Origin: Hetaerina americana
Lineage: Eukaryota > Arthropoda > Insecta > Odonata > Calopterygidae
Length of the DNA: 64,000 nt
Assembly: GCA_022747635.1 (NCBI GenBank)
Contig: JAKTNV010000065.1
Span: 1,749,501 to 1,813,500, forward strand
Direction: 5' to 3'
The position numbers were made by a program, and so were the translations under genes. This document shows, one piece after another, positions 1-10,346 of the stretch; positions within the stretch are counted from its first letter, which is position 1; the number at the start of each line of letters is the position of its first letter. A model generated the notes under the pieces. That model saw only the letters and a program-made list of their open reading frames with translations. It ran no database searches and had not been told where the DNA came from.

Positions 1-598
1 GACATTCTTTGCCTACGATGTCGACGCAATTGCGAAATGTATTTAAAGCCTTCAATACTCAGATAATCGACTCATTTTTCTATGGCTTTCCTCTTTTCTC
101 CAAAGAGATATTCGGTAATTTCAAAATAGAGACGTATTTAAAAAGTTTTACTGTGCGTTTCCAAACATTCTAGGATGAATTTAGAAGCAAATGATAGTGC
201 ATAGAAACCTACGAACTATAACTCGAAAATCACACCTATTACAATATCATGAAGGTATGAGTCACTATTCCTTCATTTTCTCGTGTGCTTTCACGCCCTA
301 AATACCCTCTTCGCATCCATGTTGGTCAAAGTTTCAGCCACCTATCCCCTTTTAAATTCTAGAAACTCAAATAATTATCACCCTTTGGCCCTTTTCCGCC
401 ATATTTAGGTACATTAATTCATTGCACATGACATGAAATCGAAGTTGTGGCAGTCGAATCCGTGATAGTGAAATTCAAAAGTTGAACATCGTAGAGTGGT
501 GTTTGACTAAACGTGAATCGGCATTGAATATAAGATTCCCTCGTCGTTATGTCTATTTCCAAATATATTCTATGTCGCTATGCCTTGTCGTTCCCTTT
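1..598. other. No feature recognised
   Basis: AT-rich sequence of ordinary complexity. I see no repeat, RNA or coding signal on either strand. Confidence 0.5.
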
Positions 599-668
599 TA
601 CGGGTGGTGACCTAACACCCTCCACCACACATCCTTGTGGCGGGTTGTGGGGTATTATGTAGATGTAT
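599..668 (+). repeat. LINE 3' tail copy
   Basis: Orphan copy of the roughly 65-bp motif that ends the LINE at 34755-35397: GGTGACCTAACA, a CCACCACAC segment, a short hairpin, then GGGGTATTATGTAGATGTA. Several CG dinucleotides of the consensus are CA or TG here, as expected of an old copy. No coding sequence is recognisable upstream, so this is a very short 5'-truncated insertion or an eroded one. Confidence 0.75.
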
Positions 669-835
669 GCATCAAAGGTATTTATTTGGAGCAACTTTAA
701 GAACGAAGATTTGATGATGGAAATTGAACCAAGTCGACCCAATTTAGACACACCTGAGATTGTGAAATAACTTACTTTCATGTTTCTCGAAAACGATTTC
801 CAGAGCGAAGATTGTCGAAGCATTTGGTCATGAGG

Positions 836-1285
836 AATCTGAAAAGAGCGGTGAGCAGCACAAGCGATGTAGAAGGGAGGGAGGGGAGTAGGGAAGAAAA
901 GAAAAACCCGGGTGGGAATAGGAAAGACGGGCGAGGTAAATTGAATGAGTATGGAGGCAAGGAAGTCCCTCGACCGAAGTAATTATATCTCTCTTGGAAC
1001 TCCCAAAAACCCCAAACCTTGTCCCCTTCAATGCAAACCAACGGAGAGAAGGTTATCGAAAATTCTCGGCGAAAGACATTCTTTCACCACCCTCTCTGAC
1101 CCGCTGTCTTCTTCCCGCAACCTCTCGCTTCCCTCATTCTTCGCCAAACCCTGAGAATCACTCCATTTCCCTCCCATTGAAATGAATGAAATTACCCATG
1201 GGTTGCGGGGCGAGAGAGAGAGAGAGGGGGGGGGAAAGAAAGAAAGAGGGCTTATTCGGTTCCAACATCTGGCTCCGTCCGTCAC
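836..1285. other. GC-rich purine/pyrimidine-asymmetric block
   Basis: Purine-rich on the plus strand at about 838-930, pyrimidine-rich at about 1036-1180, then a (GA)n and poly-G run at 1210-1240. Long frames in it are a by-product of stop-poor, low-complexity sequence and have no protein-like composition. One of many such blocks in the window. Confidence 0.5.
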
Positions 1286-1763
1286 GTCGACCTCCGACGT
1301 GTTTCGTGAACTGGAATAGCTGAATCTCCAATAGGAAATGGCAGCATGATTGTTTTCACGCTACCTGAATTCATAATGCCGCCGACTGCGGTTGATATCG
1401 ATTGCGACTTCGGGTATGTAATCCCCCCCAAAAAAATGTTTTTATTGCCTAACCAATTCGAGAAGAAGATACAGGCACCTGTATTTCTGAAGCAGTATCA
1501 AGTTCACTGAGAAAACATGGCACAAAGTTTTCATTAAAAATATTGGTGTTACGCCGTAAAAAATTACCTAAACTAAATGATTTCTCAATTCCAGAAAGAA
1601 TATTAACAGTTAAATAGAATATTGCTGGAAATAATAATTTTTGAAAGAAAAAAACTGTAACATCAATGAATTAAAATACGAAATAAAACAAAGGATGGGC
1701 GGATTCCCTAACTTATTCACAAGTAGAACAATTTGCGCCGGCCCTTGATGCGTTTCTGTTTTT
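1286..1763. other. No feature recognised
   Basis: AT-rich DNA between the purine/pyrimidine block and the PLE derivative. Nothing is supported on either strand. Confidence 0.4.
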
Positions 1764-1867
1764 AATATTCCACTATTTGTTGTCTCAGGCGTAACTTTGT
1801 GGAATTTGCATAACATATTGAAATGTAATGAAATAATTGACTTTGTAATTCCACACACTTTATTTAA

Positions 1868-1916
1868 AAACACACGACCCAGGTTTCGACGTTGAACGTC
1901 ATCATCAGGTGGTCCT
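1868..1916 (-). ncRNA. Hammerhead ribozyme motif (inverted 5' copy)
   Basis: Reverse complement of the motif at 2091-2138. On the minus strand, CTGATGA lies at 1908-1902, a GACGT/ACGTC stem II follows, then GAAA and a CCTGGG stem III leading to GTC. It sits in the left inverted arm of the PLE derivative and points outward. Confidence 0.7.
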
Positions 1917-2059
1917 CATAGAAGCACGCTGGCTATATATACCTTGACCACTCTTCTAAATCAAAAATGTAATTCTCTTTTCTTCCCAGCTACATTGTAA
2001 CCTTTTTTACCCCTCCGACCTCCCTCTCTGACCAACCCCCCCCCCCCTCCTATGATCAG

Positions 2060-2090
2060 AAGGTATATATAGCCAGCGTGCTTCTATGAG
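2060..2090 (+). promoter_or_regulatory. TATA box upstream of the PLE ribozyme
   Basis: TATATATAG at about 2064-2072 lies about 25 bp before the hammerhead core. A comparable TATATAAAG precedes the ribozyme of the 6519-7621 element at about 7500. This would fit a promoter in the terminal repeat of the retroelement. The mirror-image box lies in the left arm near 1934-1942. Inferred from position only. Confidence 0.35.
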
Positions 2091-2138
2091 GACCACCTGA
2101 TGATGACGTTCAACGTCGAAACCTGGGTCGTGTGTTTT
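2091..2138 (+). ncRNA. Hammerhead ribozyme motif, type I, minimal stem III
   Basis: CTGATGA at 2097-2103, one extra T, stem II GACGT/ACGTC with a tiny loop, GAAA at 2118-2121, then CCTGGG and TC with predicted cleavage after C2129. Stem I can form from CCAC before the core and GTGTG after the cleavage site. Stem III is only two base pairs (CC/GG), so a single copy would be weak and a dimer is more likely, as known for PLE hammerheads. Confidence 0.75.
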
Positions 2139-2203
2139 TAAATAAAGTGTGTGGAATTACGAAGTCAATTATTTCATTACATTTCAATATTCCACTATTT
2201 GTT

Positions 2204-2859
2204 TTTTATTTGTTTAGGGAAACATCACCCCAAGACTGTTTCAAGTAGGGAATCCTAATTTTTTGTATAATTGGGATAAAAATTCCGAAAGAACTATTGG
2301 CCAGGTCCGATTTGGATATAACTTTCTGGAAATACGTCGATGATCTTTAATTATTGTTTGAAGAGTTAACTTTAAAAAAAAGCAAAACTAGGAAGGTCGT
2401 AATTTAAACAGAACTACTATAATGATCAAATTATGCTACAAACAAAACTGTATTGGAAAAATTATGGAAATATGGAGTAATATAATAATTTCAGAGTGCT
2501 CCGCAATCTAATCGCATTCGTCCAAAACATGAAAATCGCGTGCTCACAGGAGACACCGTCACAAAGAAAATTCTTAAATGACTTAATTAGCAGACCAAGG
2601 AGGTAAATAATTTTCTTTTACGCCCATCATTGCTTAAATTTCACCTAGCTGTTGGTTTATTTGTCTAGAAAGTATCGTCTTAAAGGTTATAAAAAAGACA
2701 GAAATGGAAAACATCAGACAAGAAAATAAAAGAACACCAGTGATTTATGTTTCAGCTGACTGTAGCAAAACGCGACGTCACGGATAGTCATGGCCTCCTT
2801 TCTGGTGCGTCACGATGAGCTTAACCCATTCCCTCTCTATTCCTCCTTAAACGGATGAC
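2204..2859. other. No feature recognised
   Basis: AT-rich, ordinary complexity; nothing is supported on either strand. Confidence 0.4.
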
Positions 2860-3645
2860 GTCATTCGTGCACGACTCCTAAGTGCCTCTTCCAATTAAAG
2901 TTTGAGCGAAAGAGATGGTCGCCGCCCCCCTTCCCCCAAAACACCGCGCCATTTAAAATTAATCTTGCGTCCGAATGAAACATAACTGAGCGGGAGTCCA
3001 AAGGGTAGCGTAACGGGGGTGGGAAGGGGAGGAGGAGAGAGATGGGGAGGAACGACGTCGAACGGTCCAGAATACATCCCGCCCTCCCCTCTCTCACGCA
3101 CATCCTCCACCTCACCCCTATCCGTCCCCATCTCCCCTATCCCACCCCACCGCCCTTACCAAGTGACCCAAATCCAGATGCAATCTATTTGCATGAGCGG
3201 GGGCGGGTGGTCTTCCTCCGAGCGGATGGAGCCGAGCGTGGATGAGAGGGAGTGGGGGACGGAATGGGGAGAGCTAGAGAGAGAGAGAAAGAGAGGATTG
3301 GGGGTGTGGGGATGGTTTGGAAGGGGTACTAGACTCTACGAGGGGAGAGGGAAAGATGAGGAGGGGTGCATCCAAGGGTGCGAGTCGCGGAGATTTCGTT
3401 CGGAGGTGGGGATAGAGGAACGGGGTGGATCGGGTCGAGAAGGGTGGAAAGTGGCGGGGGTGGAGGGGTTGGAGGAGTGAATAAATTCCGCGACCGAGGG
3501 TGGTAGACGGAGCGTGAAGGGCCGCCGAACTGTAAGTGAATAGGAGATGTGCTCTGGAGGGAGGGGGTGGGTGCATTTCGGGGTTGGTCTCGCGGGGAGG
3601 TGAAAGGTGAGACGGAAGCAATGGTAGTAGGGTAGAGGGTTGGAG
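2860..3645. other. GC-rich purine/pyrimidine-asymmetric block
   Basis: Pyrimidine-rich at about 3065-3160, then strongly G/A-rich on the plus strand at about 3195-3640. Several overlapping long frames exist on both strands, but all have repetitive Arg/Glu/Gly or Ser/Pro/Leu composition and none resembles a known domain. I call it non-coding. Confidence 0.45.
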
Positions 3646-5544
3646 ATGGTTACCGAATGCGGGCACTACCATAAGAAAAGGCTCCGAATGCCGTGCATAG
3701 GCGAATAGGCCCGTGAGATTATGCGATGCATCGAACTGCAACTTTCGACAGGCAGCAGTGGAAGACAATAGGTCGTACGGCATACTCATAAATTCGATGA
3801 TTCGATAGAATTGAACATTTTACGGCGTACCGAGGAATCATCACAAATTTTCAATACTTGTTTTGGTGCTGGAAAAAGAGACGTGGAAGCAGTTTACCGT
3901 GAAATTTGTGTGATTTACCGCATCTGGCTTTATCATTTAGTATTCTCATTTCAATTGCCTAAGGTATACTTTTATTTTACATCCAACGATTTGAATCAAG
4001 AGCCTCACTGAAAAGCTTTCTTTCATTCCGATGATATTTACTAATACATTTTTCCGAATGACGCAATCTACGCTTAAAATTTCGTACGATTTGCGATATT
4101 TAGTTACAATATTTTGTCTGCAGCCCATATTGCTTTCAAGGTTTTATGGTGTTATTACATACATGGGAAAGACGGCATTTCATTGTATAGGTTGGGATTC
4201 TTTAGCCACCTCCTGAATAAAACCAGGAGGAAAAGTATATGCTGCATTGATATTATCTTTTTTTATAATTTCAAAGCTTAGAGCATCGATACTTGCGTGC
4301 ATTCAGCCACGAAGGGAAAATTTTTGAGCTGCACCTCTGTGAAACTGTTGCAAATTGAAAACTGAGATATTTGTAATTAAATCCGTGGTAACTTAAGGAA
4401 AACAGTAAATATTGCTCACCAAGATTACTTGTAAGCACGACCACTTCTTCTTGCAAGAATATGAAGTATTAGGAAGGGAGTAGAGCTCAAATTCTAAAAA
4501 ATACTGGTAATATGGTGTGATAGGAATAAAAATGAAGGTGAGGATTTTAAACTTTCTCATCTTTTTGTCACAACTGGAAGATAGGGTATGTTTTCAGAGG
4601 AAAAGTGAGGGATCGGAGAAGAGTGAATGGTAGAGCATTGCTAGAACAAATGTATAATGCTCTCAAGGTTCGGCCGAGTGCATGTGGGTACATGTGGCAT
4701 TGTATGTACGGTATTACATCAAAACATCTAGTTCCTTTTAACCGCCCCGAAAAAATTCAGGGTGTAAAAGGTTGTTCTCAAGGAATGATCGAGACACTTC
4801 CTTAGAAGTGAGGCTTGTTAATATGAATTAAAACACAGTAATGAGAGATAATTAAAAATAATCAACCAAAAGGATAGATAAAAATTATTTTTAACCTTTC
4901 ATAATTAAAGGATGAACTGTATACTAGCTGGATAGATTATTCCACTACCAACCGCTGGGCTCTAGGTGAGCTCAACCCGCAATTATGAAACCGGCCTTCG
5001 CGTTGATCAATGAGGTGTTAACCATAGTTGAAATAGTTTTAAGTTTTAATTCTCTAAAAATCTCAGGTAGCCTACATGAAAAAAATTCTGATTGAATTAA
5101 CTTGCTTGAAAACGTGTTTTAAATGTTAACTCCTGAATGTGCACACGTTCTAAATCGAGCCTTAATATCCTGTAGTACGCACGCATGCGTGAGCTAATCC
5201 TAGTCAATATTCATATGTTTAAGCTAGAAAGCGGCAAAATATTAGATATTTATGTTGCTACAATACCCTACATGCATTCCACAATAGCAAGATAAGATAG
5301 TAAGGATTTTTTTCTTTTTTAAGTGAATCGAAAGTAAGGATTTTTTATTGAAAATTTGATGATATTAATCACCAGATACTTTTTCAAACGCTTGTATTAA
5401 TCGTTAAAGGCATTGTTCGAAGGTATTCATTTGAGCTCTACACTAATCGCGGCTTGATATCGATTCAAATAAATCGATCAAATCGTATAAATAGGAGAGA
5501 ATCGACCATCCAGCGAATTGAATTGAAACTGCACACCGAACGTG
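3646..5544. other. No feature recognised
   Basis: Mostly AT-rich sequence. Short frames occur by chance; no domain, RNA or repeat is seen. Confidence 0.4.
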
Positions 5545-5975
5545 TTTGGTCGGAAGAGGAAGTTATGCCGGGGGCGGGGGGGGGGGAAGATAGGGCAAGA
5601 GAGAGAGAGGACGAGAGAGCAACACGCACGGGCGGCGTGTGAGGGCGGGGCGAGAGGGGGGTGATTGTGTGATGGGGCGGCGTGTGAGATGGAGAGGGCG
5701 GGGGGGAGAAGAGAGGGATTGAGGCATGGAAGTAGGAAATATGGAAGGGACCACGATTGAGATGCAGATGACGCATAGAGATGGGGAGAGGGGAGTGAAG
5801 AGAGCGGAATGGAATAGAGGAGGTCGAATTGGCGAGAAAAAGTGGAAGGTGGCGCTTCCGTATGAGAGAAGAGGGAAAGGTCGGCCGGATGGGAGCAAGT
5901 TGCCGAAGAACGGATCGGGCGGGAGCACATACGAGTATAAGCTGTATATGGAACATTGGAGCACAATTGGATGGG
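5545..5975. other. Purine-rich block
   Basis: Plus strand almost continuously G/A-rich with a poly-G run near 5570-5585 and GA repeats near 5598-5612. Apparent long minus-strand frames are Ser/Pro-rich shadows of this composition. Confidence 0.45.
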
Positions 5976-6518
5976 AGTGAGAACGCTAAAATTGTTCGTA
6001 AACTCTAATTGGTTATGCCAAAGCAAAGAGGGTAATTGAGCACGGCGTAAAATTACCATTGATTGATGATGCAGTGAAACCTGCCGAAGGCGGAATCTGC
6101 AAGCGAAGTGAATCTGCCAAATTGGGAAGTATATCTATGGTAAGTTTTCATGCCGAATCATATTTGAAAGACGAAAAGAAAAGAAGTAGGTGAATGGAAA
6201 GCATTCGGTGTAACATTTATTGCACGTATGAACTATTTTCGTTTAAATCTCAAAAAAATGCTGATATTAAATTTCAGAAGGAACTTTTTGCAGGTACCCC
6301 CGTTCCGGGGTTGGAGTTGTTATATGTTTTAACAAAATCTGCAATAGTTACCCCCTTTCCATTTATTGAAGAATTTCTTCTTCTGAAACGCAATGTTTTT
6401 AAAGAGAAATTGTTTGAATAAAATAAATTCAGTATCGTTTTTTATTTTTTGTCAATTTCCAAAGAATGTCAGTGTCGATTGTTTGAAACTTTCTAAGATG
6501 GAGAGCCTCCATATTACA
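5976..6518. other. No feature recognised
   Basis: Unique-looking AT-rich DNA up to the target-site duplication of the PLE at 6519. Confidence 0.4.
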
Positions 6519-6612
6519 GAAAAATAATGTCGAATAAAATTGTCTGAGGCGTCACTTTGTGGAAGCGATTCATATCGGAAAAGAAAGAAATACTTGGTTG
6601 TTCCACATATAT

Positions 6613-6662
6613 TTTATTAACACGACCTAGGTTTCGACTTACAAAGTCATCATCAGGTAAAG
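6613..6662 (-). ncRNA. Hammerhead ribozyme motif (inverted 5' copy)
   Basis: Exact reverse complement of the motif at 7524-7570, within the left 91-bp arm. On the minus strand, CTGATGA lies at 6656-6650 and GAAACCTAGGTC follows the stem II hairpin. Confidence 0.75.
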
Positions 6663-7504
6663 AACTAGCGGCCTTCAACTCTATGGTCCACCGTCTGACT
6701 AGCATCCCTCTATCGCCACAAAATACCCAAAACGAACTTAAAATCATTAAAACAATAGCTGAAAACAACGGTTTCTGCTCCCAATTAGTCGATAACTTGT
6801 ATCGGAAAAAACTAGAGAAAATAGCCGTCAAATCAATATTCGGATCCATCCCCAAAGAAGACGTTTCGAAGTGGAGAAGAATTCTCTTCCTGGGGAATAT
6901 TTCCCGTAAAGTCACCAGATCCCTTGCAGGAAACAATATTAAACCTGCCTTCTATAATAGAGCCAACTTAGGGAACCTTTTATCAAACTGCAAGGACAAA
7001 ATTCCCGCATTGGAAAGGAGTGGAGTTTATCAATTGTGTTGTGAGTGCTCTGCCTTCTACATTGGACAAACCGGAAGGAAATTCAGTGATCGTGTCAAGG
7101 AACATTACGCTTGTTTTAAAAACGGAAATATGTCATCCAATTTTGCCCAGCACCTTATAGAAAACAACCACTCCAGTGACTTTGTCCCCAAAATTCTGCA
7201 TGTAGAGAAAAAAGGCTTAAGATTAGATGCCTTGGAACGGTTGGAAATTTCAAAGAATAGTCACCTTAAGGGTATTCTAGTTGATGACCTAACTTATTCC
7301 TCCCGTTCCCCCCTCCTGGACCTCCCTCTGTTCCTCAGCCCCTCTCCCCCCCTGAAGCAGTACCCAACCGTAATCTCCCACCCCGACGCCATACACAACC
7401 GTCTTCTCCCCCTCCCCCCAAACTTACACACCATTTCCCTTTCTCTTTCCCCTCCTCCCTCTTCTCAAACACCTCCCCTCTCCAGTTCTCTATCCACTAT
7501 ATAA
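6661..7504 (+). pseudogene. PLE C-terminal fragment with GIY-YIG endonuclease domain
   Basis: Open frame entered from the inverted terminal copy, so the methionine at 6557 belongs to repeat DNA and is not a natural start. Recognisable PLE sequence begins at about KELAAFNSMVHRL (from 6659), the region after the reverse transcriptase fingers/palm. The GIY-YIG nuclease follows: GVYQL, a CCEC cysteine pair, YIGQTGR, then R and H of RVKEH and a downstream LERLE glutamate, the expected order of catalytic residues. In PLEs this nuclease nicks the target DNA for priming. The last 70 or so residues are Ser/Pro/Leu-rich translation of a C/T-rich stretch and may not be functional. No stop codon interrupts the fragment, but the reverse transcriptase is absent. 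Confidence 0.85.
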
Positions 7505-7523
7505 AGCCCTGTGTCTTCTGTTC

Positions 7524-7570
7524 TTTACCTGATGATGACTTTGTAAGTCGAAACCTAGGTCGTGTTAATA
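7524..7570 (+). ncRNA. Hammerhead ribozyme motif, type I, minimal stem III
   Basis: CTGATGA at 7529-7535, an extra T, stem II GACTT/AAGTC around TGT, GAAA at 7550-7553, then self-complementary CCTAGG and TC with predicted cleavage after C7561. Stem I is short (TAC with GTG). The CCTAGG palindrome is typical of a motif that pairs between two molecules or tandem copies. Confidence 0.8.
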
Positions 7571-7621
7571 AAATATATGTGGAACAACCAAGTATTTCTT
7601 TCTTTTCCGAAAAATAATGTC

Positions 7622-8316
7622 ATCTAATACGTTTACATCTGTTACACGTTTTACTGCAACTATCAAAAAGGTGTTATTTTCCATCCTTACTTGCCCTCAT
7701 AAACGAAGGAAACCTAATAATGTGAGTGCTCCGAGAAAAATGTTTAACGGGGTGCGAGAATCAATAATCACGGTTTTAAGCTGAAAAACGTGATTTTTCC
7801 ATGCCCATATGTCCTTCGTCTTTGTAAAAATGTTATTGCAGCAATATTCTTACATCAAGTAAATTGTTTTTGCTAATGGCTCTAACCTTACATCTCCACT
7901 ACGTTGGTTAGTGAAACTTTCCCTCTGCCCGGTGAGTGCATTCCCGAGTTTTAGCACAGGTTCACCCTCCCTCCGTAGTAGGCTGCAATCGCGCAAGTCT
8001 ACCTGAGGAATTCTAAGTCCTCTCCTTCGCTGACACATCACGAGTCAAGAGAGACCACAATAATCGGAAGTTTTCGGGTTACGCGTGCCTCGGTGGCGAT
8101 GGGCTGCGACCCAATCTTAATGTAGATTGTACGATTCTCATGGGTTTATTAAAAGGATCTTGATTTTAGGTCACAACCTGTATTCATTACACCAAATAAA
8201 TTTATCGGATTCGATTGCGACGTTGAATAACCATTTTAGTTGTACTTAAGAATGTCGTTTTTCCTCGTACCATTAGAGATGAAAACATGTATGGCAGCAA
8301 TCGTGTAGGGGATAAT
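7622..8316. other. No feature recognised
   Basis: No coding, RNA or repeat signal that I can support. Confidence 0.4.
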
Positions 8317-8629
8317 TACGAGGGTAGGCTGAAAACTAATGCACACATGCTTGTAGACCACAAACAAAATGACCTTCAGAAGCACTCCTGGTGGCATGTG
8401 GAAGTGACATTCCCCCTCAATACGCATGCGCAGGTTTGAGGTCGTTACATTCATCCAGTGTCTCAATAATTCCGCTTCTCAAAATAGACTGGGTGAATAT
8501 AACAACCTCAAACCTACGCATGCGTGTTGAGGGGGAATATTACTTCCACATGCCACCAGGAGTGCTTCTGAAGGTCATGTTTTTGGGGTCTACAAGCATG
8601 TGTGCATTAGTTTTCAGCTTTACCTCGTA
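8317..8629. mobile_element. Foldback MITE with TA target site
   Basis: Arms at about 8319-8459 and 8488-8627 are reverse complements with few mismatches, separated by a 28-bp spacer. The outer ends read CGAGGGTAGGCTGAAAAC and its near complement, each next to a TA dinucleotide (8317-8318, 8628-8629), as in Tc1/mariner insertions. There is no transposase frame. The RNA or single strand would form a very long hairpin. Confidence 0.75.
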
Positions 8630-8850
8630 GAATTGGTAGTATATGTACAGTATTTGTCGATATCCTGCATGTTATTCTTTTATGTAATAGACCCATCTTT
8701 TTAACAGTTTTACAGCATGATTTGAATATACGTATCCTTTTATCGAATATTGTTGCATTTAAGTACGTTATTGCGTGTGATTAAAAATTTCCCAGTGCAT
8801 GATCAAACTAATATTTGTCTAGAGGTGACATGGTTGCAATTGTACAAGAA

Positions 8851-8917
8851 TGGCTGGTGACCTAACATCCCCCGCCACACGTCCTTGCGGCGGCTTGCGG
8901 GATATTGTGTATATGTA
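8851..8917 (+). repeat. LINE 3' tail copy
   Basis: GGTGACCTAACATCC, CCGCCACACGTCC, TTGCGGCGGCTTGCGG, then GATATTGTGTATATGTA. Matches the tail of the 34755-35397 LINE. No coding body is visible upstream. Confidence 0.75.
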
Positions 8918-10346
8918 CTGAAAATGAGCAGCTAATGTATTTTTGCATCATCAATTCTCTCGGAATTTCACGTATAATTCAATTACCGCATCAATAGTCC
9001 TTAATTACCACTCGTATATTCTCATTAAATGAATTTGTTTTCTGCTTCTATACCCTGCATTCTCTGGATCCTTATTTACTCTACTGCATAGAAACAAACT
9101 CAAATTTTGACCTTTAACATTGATAGCAGTTAATAGGTGAAGCAACTGACAGCAACATTTGCGTCATTAGGGATAGGTGGGTGATTAGGAAGGGGAAGGA
9201 TTTTCGTGTAATGGGGGAGGGAAAGGTGGAGTGAAACCTGGCATCGGCATCAGCCAAATCTTATCAACAGGCGCCAAGGGGTCCACAATTTAACGTCCAA
9301 TCAGACGCATGGCGTTGAAGCTTGAAGCGCTCACCACATAGCACCCAAAGTGGGGATCGGGATATCACTGAAAGTTCACCCACAGCATTCGAACGCGGGG
9401 TTGGAAACCAGTGCATTAGCTTCATTCCGATCTTCTTGTCGTAAAGACACCCTTACAACAACAAAGCTTCTCGAAGGCGAGAATCTGTCGAAGTATTTCG
9501 TGCGGATAGACTTCGGCGATTAATTAAAAAAAAAATGTAATCTCATGTTACTAATGAATAATTTACCACATTCTTCCTTTCACACGAACGTCTTTTCGTT
9601 GCAACTTTTGACGAATAAGGCGGGTAGCACACTGTACGGCGCCTATAATGACATGCATAACATACTTGTATGATTTATTGCACTGAAATACCGTGACACA
9701 AGAGCTATTGGTATGGCAAACGCATTGAAAAGAACCAGTATATGAATGCTTAGCTATAATCTAAAATAGTTGCGAAGGTATCATCAGCGTAATAAAGCGT
9801 CAGCTGTTAGCATCACTGCCCCAACTGTCTGGATCAGCCTATCTGCCCAGCTGTCAGCATCACTGGGCTTGGTCAAATTTTCGCTTTCGTCACAGGCGTC
9901 TTTTAACGACCCAAGGTGCTACAATTAAAGGTGAGCGAAACTGTGGTCTGCCATAGGCTAAATAACGCTCATTGCCATATATTCAAGGTTTTTTTGATGG
10001 ATCGGATGGTAGGAGAAAGATGTTTTGCTTCTGCACTGAAGAGACTGTTGAGCATTGGGAACTCTCACTTTTGTCCATTTTATTTCATCTCTCATTTGTT
10101 TAAATGGTCTTACCCAAGAAAAAACTGGCCCCTAATACTCGACCATGGCAGATTCATCGCTTAAGATTTGGGTCTAGGAAAATAATTTTGTACATTTCAA
10201 AATAATTAACAACTTATATTATATTCCAAGAAACTGTGGTAGATGCCGGAGCAGTAACTTTTAACAGAGTCATCCGCTAATACATGGGTGGTCTGAAGAG
10301 TTTCCGACCTAAAAAATACAAGGAATTTTTTCTGAAATTTTCTGGC
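8918..10346. other. No gene recognised; short imperfect duplication
   Basis: Mostly unremarkable. CAGCTGTTAGCATCACTG near 9800 recurs as CAGCTGTCAGCATCACTG near 9851, a local duplication of about 50-bp period. No coding signal. Confidence 0.4.

Larger units (their letters stand above)
1764..2203 (+). mobile_element. Non-autonomous Penelope-like element with inverted hammerhead ends
   Basis: A compact element of about 0.4 kb. It is bounded by an 18-bp direct repeat (1764-1781 and 2186-2203, AATATTCCACTATTTGTT) read as the target-site duplication; its first five bases may belong to the element. A 5' box follows (1782-1814, GTCTCAGGCGTAACTTTGTG...). Next come 131-bp inverted arms (1815-1945 and 2060-2190, one mismatch) around a 114-bp loop that is C/T-rich with a poly-C run. 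Each arm carries a hammerhead-ribozyme-like motif and a TATATATA box. There is no reverse transcriptase or endonuclease reading frame. The element at 6519-7621 has the same plan and does encode a PLE GIY-YIG domain, so I infer a PLE origin. The near-identity of the arms suggests a fairly recent insertion. Confidence 0.75.
6519..7621 (+). mobile_element. Penelope-like element, 5'-truncated, inverted terminal copy
   Basis: Bounded by a 13-bp direct repeat GAAAAATAATGTC (6519-6531 and 7609-7621), taken as target-site duplication. A 5' box at 6542-6574 (GTCTGAGGCGTCACTTTGTG...) resembles the one at 1782-1814. Inverted arms of 91 bp (6575-6665 and 7520-7610) are identical and each holds a hammerhead motif. 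Between them lies the C-terminal part of a PLE polyprotein (end of the reverse transcriptase linker plus GIY-YIG) and a C/T-rich 3' region with TATATAAAG near 7500. The reverse transcriptase core is missing, so the copy is truncated and cannot act alone. Identical arms argue for a young insertion. Confidence 0.85.

Noticed and set aside
3019..3789. Long overlapping frames on both strands as candidate genes
   Set aside because: They lie in purine/pyrimidine-rich low-complexity DNA, overlap in several frames, and have repetitive composition with no domain.
5465..6059. Minus-strand frames of 130-193 codons
   Set aside because: Ser/Pro/His-rich translation of a G/A-rich stretch; three frames are open at once, which indicates lack of stops and not selection.
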